Assembly: GCF_000187895.1 (NCBI RefSeq)
Contig: NZ_DS990122.1
Coordinates: forward strand, 124,001-188,000
Direction: 5' to 3'
From: Phocaeicola plebeius DSM 17135
GTDB lineage: Bacteria; Bacteroidota; Bacteroidia; Bacteroidales; Bacteroidaceae
DNA length: 64,000 nucleotides
The notes beneath the pieces were generated by a model. That model saw nothing but the letters and a program-made list of their open reading frames with translations, did not search any database and was not told where the DNA came from. Made by a program: the position numbers and the translations under genes. Each line of letters opens with the position of its first letter. Position 1 is the stretch's first letter. This document shows, in pieces, positions 16,822-31,605 of this stretch.

Positions 16822-18390
16822 TTATTCCTTATCCCGTTCCGGCGAGAAACGTACGGGGTCATCATATTGTTCCTGCAGTTTCAGCATTTCTGCCTTCAAC
16901 TCGTCAACCACTGCCTCATACTCCTTCTGTCCGTACAGATTGTGCATTTCATGCGGGTCTGCCTGCAAGTCGTACAATTCCCATGTATCAATGTCATTAT
17001 AGAAATGAATCAGTTTATAACGGTCTGTACGCACTCCATAATGGCGTTTCACCATGTGCTCTGCCGGGTATTCATAGAAATGATAGTACAAAGCCTTACG
17101 CCAGTCTTTCGGATGCTCACCTTTCAGCAACGGCAACAAAGATACTCCATGCATATCAGACGGAATTTCTACTCCAGCCAAATCCAGGAAGGTAGGTCCA
17201 TAGTCAATGTTCTGTACCATTTCAGTAATGTCTCCCCGACGAGTGAACCCATCCGGCAAACGCATAATCAGCGGAGTACGCATGGATTCTTCATACATGA
17301 AACGCTTGTCGAACCAACCATGTTCTCCCATATAGAATCCCTGGTCAGAAGTATACACTACCAGCGTATTCTCCAATAATCCTTTTTCCTTCAGATAGTC
17401 CAATACGCGACCCACATTGTCATCCAACGACTTCACCGTCTTCATATAGTCACGCATGTAACGTTGGAACTTCCAGTTGGCCAAATCCTTTCCTTGAGGA
17501 TTTTTCTTATAGAAATCTTCGATGATAGGACCATAGAACTTCTCCCATGCTGCACGCTGAGCGGTATCCATTCGGCCAAGGAAACTTTCATACAATGTCT
17601 TCAAACGAGAGTTCTTGTCCGGGCGAAGCATCTTCAGGTCATAAATCATATCCATGTCCTTCACGATACTCATTTCCTGGGCGGCAGCTGCTTCACGTCC
17701 CTTATAGTCATCAAAGAAGTTATCCGGCAAAGGGAAGGTTTTGTCTTCATATAAGGCCAGATTACAAGTATCTGCCATCCAGTTGCGATGGATAGCCTTG
17801 TGGTGAATGAACAAGCAGAACGGCTTCTTGTCATCACGCTTGTGTTCCATCCAGTCGATGGCATCATCGGTAATGATGTTGGTTATGTAACCGTGCTTCT
17901 GAATGGTATCATTCTGTTGCGTAATGAAGTTCGGATTATAGTAATCCCCCTGTCCCGGCACAATTTGCCAGTAATCAAATCCTGAAGGTAGACTTTCCAG
18001 GTGCCACTTTCCGATAATCGCTGTCTGATAACCAGCCTTCTGCAACAGTTTCGGGAAGGTTTGCTGTGCACTGTCGAATACACAAGTAGTATTATCATAG
18101 AACTTATTGCCACAAGAATGCTTGCCTGTAATCATACAGGCACGGCTGGGACCACTCAACGAGTTTGCCACAAAACTGTTCGTAAAGCGCACTCCCTCAT
18201 TGGCTATGCGATCCAAGTTGGGAGTTTCCATGTAGCGCGTATCATAACAGCTCATCATCTGTGCCGTATGGTCATCGGTCATAATGTACACAATGTTGTA
18301 TTGCTTCTTTTCTTGCTTGTCGGCCTGCTGACAGGCTGTAGTGACGGCCGATAAAGCAACCATACCGGCAACGGGATAAAATTTATTCAT
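16822..18390 (-). CDS. Ser-type family S1 sulfatase (possible GlcNAc-6-O-sulfatase), lipoprotein
   Basis: 522 residues. The lipobox TTAC (Cys20) predicts a periplasmic or surface lipoprotein. Metal ligands are in MTDD (Asp39, Asp40) and TSDQGFYMGEHGW. The sulfatase signature is S79-G-P-S-R, so the formylglycine precursor is Ser and an anaerobic radical-SAM maturase is needed; none is in the window. GKWHLES and HHKAIH supply further active-site residues. It is the last gene of the GH20-GH20-GH2-sulfatase operon. Clustering with hexosaminidases suggests removal of 6-O-sulfate from GlcNAc (S1_11-like). That substrate is inference. Confidence 0.85.
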   Translation of the reverse strand: MNKFYPVAGMVALSAVTTACQQADKQEKKQYNIVYIMTDDHTAQMMSCYDTRYMETPNLDRIANEGVRFTNSFVANSLSGPSRACMITGKHSCGNKFYDNTTCVFDSAQQTFPKLLQKAGYQTAIIGKWHLESLPSGFDYWQIVPGQGDYYNPNFITQQNDTIQKHGYITNIITDDAIDWMEHKRDDKKPFCLFIHHKAIHRNWMADTCNLALYEDKTFPLPDNFFDDYKGREAAAAQEMSIVKDMDMIYDLKMLRPDKNSRLKTLYESFLGRMDTAQRAAWEKFYGPIIEDFYKKNPQGKDLANWKFQRYMRDYMKTVKSLDDNVGRVLDYLKEKGLLENTLVVYTSDQGFYMGEHGWFDKRFMYEESMRTPLIMRLPDGFTRRGDITEMVQNIDYGPTFLDLAGVEIPSDMHGVSLLPLLKGEHPKDWRKALYYHFYEYPAEHMVKRHYGVRTDRYKLIHFYNDIDTWELYDLQADPHEMHNLYGQKEYEAVVDELKAEMLKLQEQYDDPVRFSPERDKE

Positions 18391-18414
18391 AAGTCTACTT
18401 AGGTTATTCTATTC

Positions 18415-24007
<5,593 letters not shown>

Positions 24008-24032
24008 TGTATCAAATTTAAAGTTCATATAA

Positions 24033-26345
24033 TTATCTAATTTGTAATTCATCAAAATAATAACGTGCCGGTTGTCCAGGACGCATGTAATGCGATTCCG
24101 GACAAGAGCCAAATCCTTCAGCAGTAACTCGAACATAGCGGACCTTACGCGCTTTAAACGTAAATTCCACATCCTCTACATAGTTCCCGTCTCTGAAAAT
24201 TTCCGTTTCCGAAAACTCCTTCTGACCTACCTGAACAAAAGTACGATTATCCTTTGAAACTTCCACTATTACTCTCTTAGGTTTATGAACTGCCATGCCA
24301 TAATTGGTCAAGCATCCCAACAGAACTTGCTGTACTGACTCTGTTTGCTGTAAGTCTACTGTAAATGAAGCAGAATTCAAGTTATCCCACGTGCACCACT
24401 CAAAATCAGACTGGCGCAAACTTCCACGCACTCCATTTGTCAATAAATAAGCCATAGGAGCCTTACTCAACACATGCTTTCCTGTCGCTTTATTGTTCAA
24501 CAGCGGAAGAGTCAGAATTTCTCCTTTTCTCATATCTTTTACGAACGATGCACACTTTACAACCGTCCCCGCATCCAGTTTCAAAGGCATTGTATAGACT
24601 GAAGAATACATATCCGGTACTCTTCCATCTAAGGTATATCGTATTTCGACATCTGTACGTTCACAATCTAACTTCACACATAACTTTCCTTTCTCAGGAA
24701 CAACTGTATGCTGAATATTATACATGGATGAAGCATAAGGTACATCCTTTTTGTTCAGATGAGCCAAATAATTATCCAGCCCCTGCTGAAAATCTGTCCA
24801 GTTCTTCTTTTCTTTTTGTGACCAGGCCACTTCAGCCAAAGCAGCCAGGCGAGGAAACAGCATATACATCACATCGTCTGCATTATAACAGAACTCCGTC
24901 CACATGGAAGCCTGTACTCCTAGCAACAATTTCTCATACTCCGGTTTCCAGTCCGCCTGTACCGGCTCATAATTATACACATCACGCAGGGTATTATTCC
25001 CAAAGTAGGTAAGCGGTTCAAACCACTGGGGACCTTGATACCGAATTAAATAAAGTACACGGGCCGGCGTCATCACAAAGTTCAATCCTTGGTCTGCCGC
25101 TTTCAATGCCGCATTGCCCAATCCTTGCCAGCCAAGAATCACGGCCTTATCGGGCAACTTGCTATTGGTCAGTTCATCCCATCCCATCATCGTACGTCCC
25201 TTACTCCGTATATAATCGTTCAATCTGCCCATGAAATAGCCCTGCAAGTCCTCTACCTCTTTCAAGTGTTCTTCCTGCATGCGCTTCTGGCACAACGGAC
25301 ATATCTTCCAATACGTTTTTGTAGCCTCATCACCCCCCATATTAATATAAGGAGAAGGAAATAGCTGAAGCAGTTCATCAATCACATCCTGTAAAAAAGT
25401 GAAGACCTTCTCATTTCCAGCACAATAAATCATTTCCGGATTACGTCCTCCCAGCCCTGGCAACACAGTAATCATTTCTTTTACCACCGGACATGCCAGT
25501 TCGGGATACGCGGCCAACGCCGCACACGAATGAGCCGGCACATCAATTTCTGGAATCACATTAATCTGCCGGTCGGCTGCATAAGCCACAATCTCCTCCA
25601 TATCGTCCTGAGTATAGAAACCTCCCAGCGTAGTCTTTTCTCCCTCTGCCTGATTACGACGTGCATAAAACGGCAACCGCCCTCTGTCCACTCTCCATGC
25701 TCCTACTTCTGTTAAACGGGGATATTTTTTGATTTCCAATCGCCAGCCCGTATCGTCCGACAAATGCAAGTGAAGGGTGTTCAATTTCAACAGAGCCATA
25801 CAGTCCAATATACGCAGCACTTCTTCTTTGGGAATAAAGCACCGGGCCACGTCCAACATCAGACTTCTATATCCAAAACGAGGTCCATCCGTCATAGTAA
25901 AGACCGGCAACTTCCATATTTGATTGGCCAAAGTTTGCCCCTCAATATCCGAAGGTAACAACAACCTCAACGTCTGGAAAGCATAAAAGAATCCTTTGGT
26001 GTCCGAAGCATAAATCCGTATATTATCTTCTGACACCTTTAACCGATAAGCTTCCTTTTTCAAGGCTTTATCAGTAACCAACGATATCGCTGCATTCTGT
26101 CCCCCGATTTCTACCATAGGAGTAAATCCAGCCGGAACAGTAAATAAATCAGCAAAATCAGATGCTATTCCCTCTTGTGCTTCATTCTCCACAGAAATGA
26201 CAGTTTCTTCAGTAACCTGAAAAAAGCCATCTCCTTCCTCTATTAGCAGAGGAGCGGGAACTAAATTTATCGGATGCTGTGCATATAAGTAATCTGTAGA
26301 AAAAAACAAAAGGCTCCACAGATAAATAAAAAACCATCTATTCAT
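24033..26345 (-). CDS. Glycoside hydrolase family 20 beta-N-acetylhexosaminidase (with C-terminal FN3/F5-8-like domains)
   Basis: About 770 residues from ATG 26345 (MNRWFFIYLWSLLFFSTDYLYAQ, a signal peptide), chosen over the in-frame ATG at 26381. The GH20b domain (about 24-150) precedes the catalytic barrel with Asp339-Glu340 (GGDEATK). A chitobiase-type C-terminal domain and a discoidin/F5-8-like domain (about 650-770, CTWDNLNSASFTVDL) follow. It is the first gene of the minus-strand operon. It diverges from the other GH20 in accessory domains, suggesting different linkages or locations. Confidence 0.88.
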   Translation of the reverse strand: MNRWFFIYLWSLLFFSTDYLYAQHPINLVPAPLLIEEGDGFFQVTEETVISVENEAQEGIASDFADLFTVPAGFTPMVEIGGQNAAISLVTDKALKKEAYRLKVSEDNIRIYASDTKGFFYAFQTLRLLLPSDIEGQTLANQIWKLPVFTMTDGPRFGYRSLMLDVARCFIPKEEVLRILDCMALLKLNTLHLHLSDDTGWRLEIKKYPRLTEVGAWRVDRGRLPFYARRNQAEGEKTTLGGFYTQDDMEEIVAYAADRQINVIPEIDVPAHSCAALAAYPELACPVVKEMITVLPGLGGRNPEMIYCAGNEKVFTFLQDVIDELLQLFPSPYINMGGDEATKTYWKICPLCQKRMQEEHLKEVEDLQGYFMGRLNDYIRSKGRTMMGWDELTNSKLPDKAVILGWQGLGNAALKAADQGLNFVMTPARVLYLIRYQGPQWFEPLTYFGNNTLRDVYNYEPVQADWKPEYEKLLLGVQASMWTEFCYNADDVMYMLFPRLAALAEVAWSQKEKKNWTDFQQGLDNYLAHLNKKDVPYASSMYNIQHTVVPEKGKLCVKLDCERTDVEIRYTLDGRVPDMYSSVYTMPLKLDAGTVVKCASFVKDMRKGEILTLPLLNNKATGKHVLSKAPMAYLLTNGVRGSLRQSDFEWCTWDNLNSASFTVDLQQTESVQQVLLGCLTNYGMAVHKPKRVIVEVSKDNRTFVQVGQKEFSETEIFRDGNYVEDVEFTFKARKVRYVRVTAEGFGSCPESHYMRPGQPARYYFDELQIR

Positions 26346-26871
26346 AAGACCAAATGTGTGTATTTCAAAAATCAACCACATTCAAAAAAGATATACAACT
26401 TATGCAAAGCATATGCTGTTCAGGCAATGAACAAATAAAACGAAAGTTTTTTTTCATATTATTTATTTAAGGATTTTAGTTTCAAGCACAAAAATATGTA
26501 TTTTTCTTTTCATCAACGCTTCTATAGCCTGATTTTTAAGTCTTAAAAATATCTATTAATAAGAATCGGAACAAGTTAAGGTACACCTTTCTGATGATAT
26601 TACATTTTCTGAGAAATCTCAGTCTCTTTTTTATGTATCCTTTCCTGAAAACAAATGTTTTCCAGACCTGAACTATACAGCTCTCAGCCGAAAGCCATAT
26701 ATTCCGCACAAGAGAAACATAAAAAGCTTTTTAGTGAATATGCATTTATGTAAAATACATTTACCAAAATGAAATAATTGCTTAATTCCTTCTTAAAATA
26801 GAGTTTACATTTATGAAATATTGTTTCTATTCCTTTGCTGCAAAATTTAAAAGCACATTAAAGCAAGCTAA
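26346..26871. promoter_or_regulatory. 526-bp divergent control region of PUL A
   Basis: No credible gene is seen. The region is very AT-rich. A minus-strand -7 element TATTTTTG (26496-26489) lies about 145 bp upstream of the GH20 start. A weak plus-strand candidate, TTCCTTTG (26830-26837), lies 34 bp before susC. Dyads that could bind a regulator are a perfect 19-bp palindrome ATTTTTAAG-T-CTTAAAAAT (26532-26550), CTGAGAAATCTCAG (26609-26622, followed by a T run) and ATGTA-AAA-TACAT (near 26748-26760). Long leaders are predicted for both operons. Confidence 0.5.
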
Positions 26872-29800
26872 ATGGAAACAAAGTTTTTTGAAGAAGGTAA
26901 AATTACAAGCAAAAGGATTGCAAGTATGCTACTAGCTGGAATCTGTTGCATATCCACATTTGCAGAAGAAGGGAACAGCCGTACAGTCGTCGGTAAGGTT
27001 TTGGATAACAGTGGATTTGGATTACCTGGGGTAACAATCCTACAAAAAAACACAACAAATGGGACAGTTACAGACATCGATGGAAATTTTACCATTAATG
27101 TATCAGACCCGACCAAAAGTACTTTGGTAGTTTCATTCATCGGATACGATACCAAAGAGATAAAACTGACCGGAAATGAACCAGTCTCAATTGTACTACA
27201 TGAAGATGTACAAGCTCTAGATGAAGTTGTAGTAACAGCATTGGGTATTAAAAGAGAGAAAAAATCACTTGGATATGCCCAGCAAGTTGTAGAAGGTAAT
27301 AACATGAATGTAGGCAACGATGCCAACGTTCTTAATAAACTAGCAGGAAAAGTTTCTGGTGTACAGATTATATCAGGAAACTCTGGTGCAGGTTCATCTA
27401 CACGAGTTGTCATACGTGGTGAATCCTCACTATCCAACAATAACCAGCCACTATATGTAGTAGACGGTGTACCCATTAACAATAATATCTATTCTAATCT
27501 TTCAGGAACCCCCCAAGAAATCGACTATGGGAATGGTGCCGGAGAATTAAATGCAGATGACATAGAAAGTATCTCTGTCTTAAAAGGAGCCAATGCCGCA
27601 GCTCTATATGGCTCCAGAGCCGCTAATGGAGTAGTTCTAATTACCACAAAATCTGGAAAAACAAAAAACAAATTCCAAATAGCGGTCAACTCCACTACAA
27701 CTTTCGAACAAGTTTCCCGTTTACCCAAATATCAAAACAGTTATAGCCAGGGATTAGACGGTGAATTCGAATACTGGGACGGAAATAACGGTCATGGAAC
27801 TCAAGATCACCAAGACATGAGTTGGGGACGTCCGCTTGATGGGAGCCTTGTACCTCAATTTGATTCTCCTTCCATCGGAGCAGATGGAACAATTTACAGA
27901 GGAGGTGATGTAGCAGCCCGAAATGGAGCAGCTATTCAAGGAACTCCACTTATTGCTCATCCTGACAACGTAAAAGATTTCTTCGAAACTGGTATTACCT
28001 ACAACAACAACATCGCATTAAGTGCCAGCAATGATAAAGGCGACATCCGAATCTCCTACACTAACCTATACAGTCAAGGAGTTTTACCGAATGTGGATCT
28101 TCGAAGAAATACAGTAAGTATAAATGCTGGCTATCATTTTACTGATAAATTCTCCGCAAAGACCAGTGTGACCTACATGAATGCAGCGAGCAGTAATCGC
28201 CCAAGTATGGGATATGGAACTGAAAACCCTATGTATACCTTCACCTGGTTTGGTCGTCAAGTAAATATTGACAGCCTGCGTGATTACTGGCAGAGAGGAT
28301 ATGAAGGTACCAAACAATTCCACTTTAACTCTGGATGGAATGACAATCCATTTTTCACCATGTATGAAAATACCAATGGATACGACAAAAACCGTATGTT
28401 CGGAAATATCTCTTTAAGCTACGATTTCTTACCAAACCTGAAACTAACAGCTCGTTCCGGTATCGACTTTTTTTATGATCTTCGACAAAGCAAACGCGCG
28501 TATAGTACCAAAAACTTTCCTACAGGAGCTTATAAACGTGAAAATGTCTTCTTCTCCGAATGGAATACTGATGTTCTTTTACAATGGAATCAAACATTCA
28601 ATGAGATTTGGCGAGTAGACCTTACGGGAGGTGCCAATTCAATGATACAAAAGAATATGTATGACTATGCTTTTGCTAACGGACTTTCTATTCCTGGAGT
28701 TTATAATCTAGGCAATGCCTCATCTAATGTATCTGTTATTCAGAAGGACTCTAAAAAACGTATAAATAGTATACTTTTCACAGGACAACTTTCTTATCAT
28801 GACTATCTATTCTTAAATATCACAGCACGTAATGACTGGTCTAGTTCTCTTACACGGTCGGATGGTTCCGGGAACAATTCGTATTTCTACCCCTCCGCTT
28901 CTATCAGTGCCGTGCTTAGTGATATTTTCGAACTACCTCAGCCTATCACCTACTGGTCTTTACGAGGAGGATACGCAGAGGTCGGTAGTGACACGGAGCC
29001 ATATCGTCTAGAGAATACCTACTCATATAGCAATCCTTACGGCTCTCAATCAGGGGTCACTATGCCGTCTACTCTATCGAATAATGACCTAAAACCCGAA
29101 AGAATGCATTCATACGAAATTGGAACAGATTTTCGTATTTTTGATAACCGCCTGGAAATTGACTTCACATATTACAACACGTTAAATAAAAATCAGATTG
29201 TACAAATTCCGATATCTTCAACCTCCGGTTATGATACACGTTATATAAATGCTGGCGCCATTCGGAATTATGGATTTGAAGCTACATTATCATACACTCC
29301 CATCAAAACCAAAACAGGTTTCCAATGGGATGGTTCTATCAACTTTTCTATGAATAAAAGTAAAGTTGAAGAAATCAGTGACGAATATGATCAATATGTA
29401 TACTCATGGGCGGCAATCTATTCAGACCAAGATGCACGAGTTTACGCGATTGCCAAAGAAGGAGAACCTATGGGTAATCTTTATGGAACAGGATTCAAAC
29501 GCACGGAAAAAGGAGAAATTATTGTAGATGCAACCGGTTTACCTATTGCAGACCCGACACTTGTCAAACTTGGTAATTATAATCCAGATTTTATCATGGG
29601 ATTCTACAATAAATTTACTTATAAAAACTTCTCTCTTGATTTTCTGATTGACTGGCATCAAGGTGGAGTATTTGTATCAAGAACTTTCGGAATGGGAATG
29701 GAATCAGGAGTTTTAGATAAAACAGAAAATAGAAATCCTGAAGATATGGTCATAGATGGAGTAATTTGGGATGAAACAAAAGAAGAATATGTAAAAAATA

Positions 29801-30123
29801 CTATTCAAGTAAGTCCGCGGGATTACTATCGTAACTTATACAGACGCTATCATGAGACTCAATCTACCTTCAGTGCCACTTATGTAAAGTTACGTGAAGT
29901 AAAACTTGGCTATCAGTTTCCCAGTAAATGGCTAAGCAAAACACCTATTAAAAATTTAGGACTCTCATTTGTTGCCAGAAACCTGTTCATGTGGACAAAA
30001 GACCAGGATTATGTAGATCCGGAAGCAATTACTTACGAAGGCGCCAGTGCAACTCCTGGAGTAGAAGAGATGTCATATCCTTCAACAAGAAGTTTTGGCT
30101 TTAACATAAATGTCGTATTCTAA
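26872..30123 (+). CDS. SusC-like TonB-dependent outer-membrane transporter (PUL A)
   Basis: 1083 residues. A signal-peptide-like segment (IASMLLAGICCISTFA) is followed by a carboxypeptidase-regulatory-like domain (about 37-110), a TonB-box-like DEVVVTA segment near 118, the plug (GVQIISGNSGAGSSTRVVIRG) and a 22-strand barrel ending NINVVF. No STN domain is present, so signalling to an anti-sigma factor is unlikely. It imports oligosaccharides together with the SusD-like partner 12 bp downstream. Its codons are visibly more AT-rich than those of metG and the glycosyltransferases downstream. Confidence 0.93.
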   Translation: METKFFEEGKITSKRIASMLLAGICCISTFAEEGNSRTVVGKVLDNSGFGLPGVTILQKNTTNGTVTDIDGNFTINVSDPTKSTLVVSFIGYDTKEIKLTGNEPVSIVLHEDVQALDEVVVTALGIKREKKSLGYAQQVVEGNNMNVGNDANVLNKLAGKVSGVQIISGNSGAGSSTRVVIRGESSLSNNNQPLYVVDGVPINNNIYSNLSGTPQEIDYGNGAGELNADDIESISVLKGANAAALYGSRAANGVVLITTKSGKTKNKFQIAVNSTTTFEQVSRLPKYQNSYSQGLDGEFEYWDGNNGHGTQDHQDMSWGRPLDGSLVPQFDSPSIGADGTIYRGGDVAARNGAAIQGTPLIAHPDNVKDFFETGITYNNNIALSASNDKGDIRISYTNLYSQGVLPNVDLRRNTVSINAGYHFTDKFSAKTSVTYMNAASSNRPSMGYGTENPMYTFTWFGRQVNIDSLRDYWQRGYEGTKQFHFNSGWNDNPFFTMYENTNGYDKNRMFGNISLSYDFLPNLKLTARSGIDFFYDLRQSKRAYSTKNFPTGAYKRENVFFSEWNTDVLLQWNQTFNEIWRVDLTGGANSMIQKNMYDYAFANGLSIPGVYNLGNASSNVSVIQKDSKKRINSILFTGQLSYHDYLFLNITARNDWSSSLTRSDGSGNNSYFYPSASISAVLSDIFELPQPITYWSLRGGYAEVGSDTEPYRLENTYSYSNPYGSQSGVTMPSTLSNNDLKPERMHSYEIGTDFRIFDNRLEIDFTYYNTLNKNQIVQIPISSTSGYDTRYINAGAIRNYGFEATLSYTPIKTKTGFQWDGSINFSMNKSKVEEISDEYDQYVYSWAAIYSDQDARVYAIAKEGEPMGNLYGTGFKRTEKGEIIVDATGLPIADPTLVKLGNYNPDFIMGFYNKFTYKNFSLDFLIDWHQGGVFVSRTFGMGMESGVLDKTENRNPEDMVIDGVIWDETKEEYVKNTIQVSPRDYYRNLYRRYHETQSTFSATYVKLREVKLGYQFPSKWLSKTPIKNLGLSFVARNLFMWTKDQDYVDPEAITYEGASATPGVEEMSYPSTRSFGFNINVVF

Positions 30124-30135
30124 AAATAAAAATCC

Positions 30136-31605
30136 ATGAAACATTTTATATATACCCTCAAAACCGGAGTTATCGTATTCCTTACAGTATGTACAACCTC
30201 ATGTACCTCTGATTTTGACAACATAAATACAGACCCCAACAATCCTACCACCGCCACAGCCGACTTATTACTAACTCCATTATTGCGTAATATCGTACAA
30301 AGTCAGTTTAACTATAGTGACGGTCCAGGTCTAGCCCACCAGATAGCCCGCACCAATTACAACGAAGTAGAACAATATGCATTTGGCACAAACGAAGGGA
30401 TTTGGAATCAATACTATTTATATTTGAATAGCATCCAAGAAATGATTCGGGTATCAGAACGTGACAATTGCTTGTCTTCTAAAGGAATTGCTTATATATT
30501 AAAAGCATTTTGTATCGCACAAATTACTGATATGTGGGGCGATGTTCCTTTTTTTGAAGCGACCCTTGGAGCAGAAAACATAACCCCTTCATACGACACT
30601 CAAAAAGATATCTATACGGCAGAAGGAGGAATAATTGATTTACTCAAACAAGCAGATAAACTACTGGAAGAAAATATTGATGTGCTCCCGGCCGATATCG
30701 TATATGGAGGAGACAGACTAAAATGGAGAAAACTTGCCAATTCTCTTCGCCTTCGCTATCTGATTCGTATTTCGAATCGCATAGATGACACAAACTTGAA
30801 TATTCCTGCAGAGATCAATTCTATCATGTCTTTACCTTTAATGGAAACGAATGATGACAACATGTTACTTCCATTTCTTGCCGGAAGTCCCAACAAATGT
30901 CCTATTTATGATATGCGAGCAGGTAACTTTGAATATACTCGCATGAGCGATGAAATGGAACGAATGTGGACACAATACGGAGACGAAAGAGTCACAGTTT
31001 GGTTTTCTCCAACGACCAATAGCGCAAATACGGCAATTAAAGAATACGCAGGAATTCCTTCTGGATGTTCATCTACTACCTTAACTAACATCGGCTATTC
31101 ACAAGCTGATGTCTCAATGTTAGGAGGTTATTATCGTGATACTCCAGACGGATGTAGTGCAATATTGATGAATTGTTCAGAAGTCAAGTTTCTACAAGCT
31201 GAAGCAGTTATAAAAGGCTATGCTGCAGGAAATGCAAAACAGCTTTACGAAGATGGCATCACATTATCTTTTGAATATTACAACAAGAAAGATGCAATAA
31301 CAAGTTATTTGCAACAAACCGGGATTGCATTTAACTCGGACAATGCAATGGAACAAATTATGCAGCAAAAATGGATGTCTCTCTTTATGGTAGGATATGA
31401 AGCATGGTTCGATTTCTTACGCACAGGGTTACCCGTACAAAATCAACTTCTTGACAATCGTAATCCATCTGCACCCGGAGAAGTCCCTTCTCGTTTTTAC
31501 TATCCGGAAGACGAACAAGCCCTGAATACCGCAAATTATCAGGAAGCTATTAAACGACAGGGAGGAGAAGATAATATTAATACAAAACTTTGGTGGGAAA
31601 AATGA
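30136..31605 (+). CDS. SusD-like surface lipoprotein, SusD/RagB (SusD_2-like) type (PUL A)
   Basis: 489 residues. The lipobox TTSC (Cys23) is followed by TSDFDNINTDPNNPT, the typical opening of the shorter SusD-like_2 (PF12771) branch. The body is helical TPR-like. It forms the lid of the SusC barrel and binds the glycan at the cell surface. It is 12 bp after susC, and its stop overlaps the start of the metallophosphoesterase gene (ATGA). Confidence 0.92.
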   Translation: MKHFIYTLKTGVIVFLTVCTTSCTSDFDNINTDPNNPTTATADLLLTPLLRNIVQSQFNYSDGPGLAHQIARTNYNEVEQYAFGTNEGIWNQYYLYLNSIQEMIRVSERDNCLSSKGIAYILKAFCIAQITDMWGDVPFFEATLGAENITPSYDTQKDIYTAEGGIIDLLKQADKLLEENIDVLPADIVYGGDRLKWRKLANSLRLRYLIRISNRIDDTNLNIPAEINSIMSLPLMETNDDNMLLPFLAGSPNKCPIYDMRAGNFEYTRMSDEMERMWTQYGDERVTVWFSPTTNSANTAIKEYAGIPSGCSSTTLTNIGYSQADVSMLGGYYRDTPDGCSAILMNCSEVKFLQAEAVIKGYAAGNAKQLYEDGITLSFEYYNKKDAITSYLQQTGIAFNSDNAMEQIMQQKWMSLFMVGYEAWFDFLRTGLPVQNQLLDNRNPSAPGEVPSRFYYPEDEQALNTANYQEAIKRQGGEDNINTKLWWEK

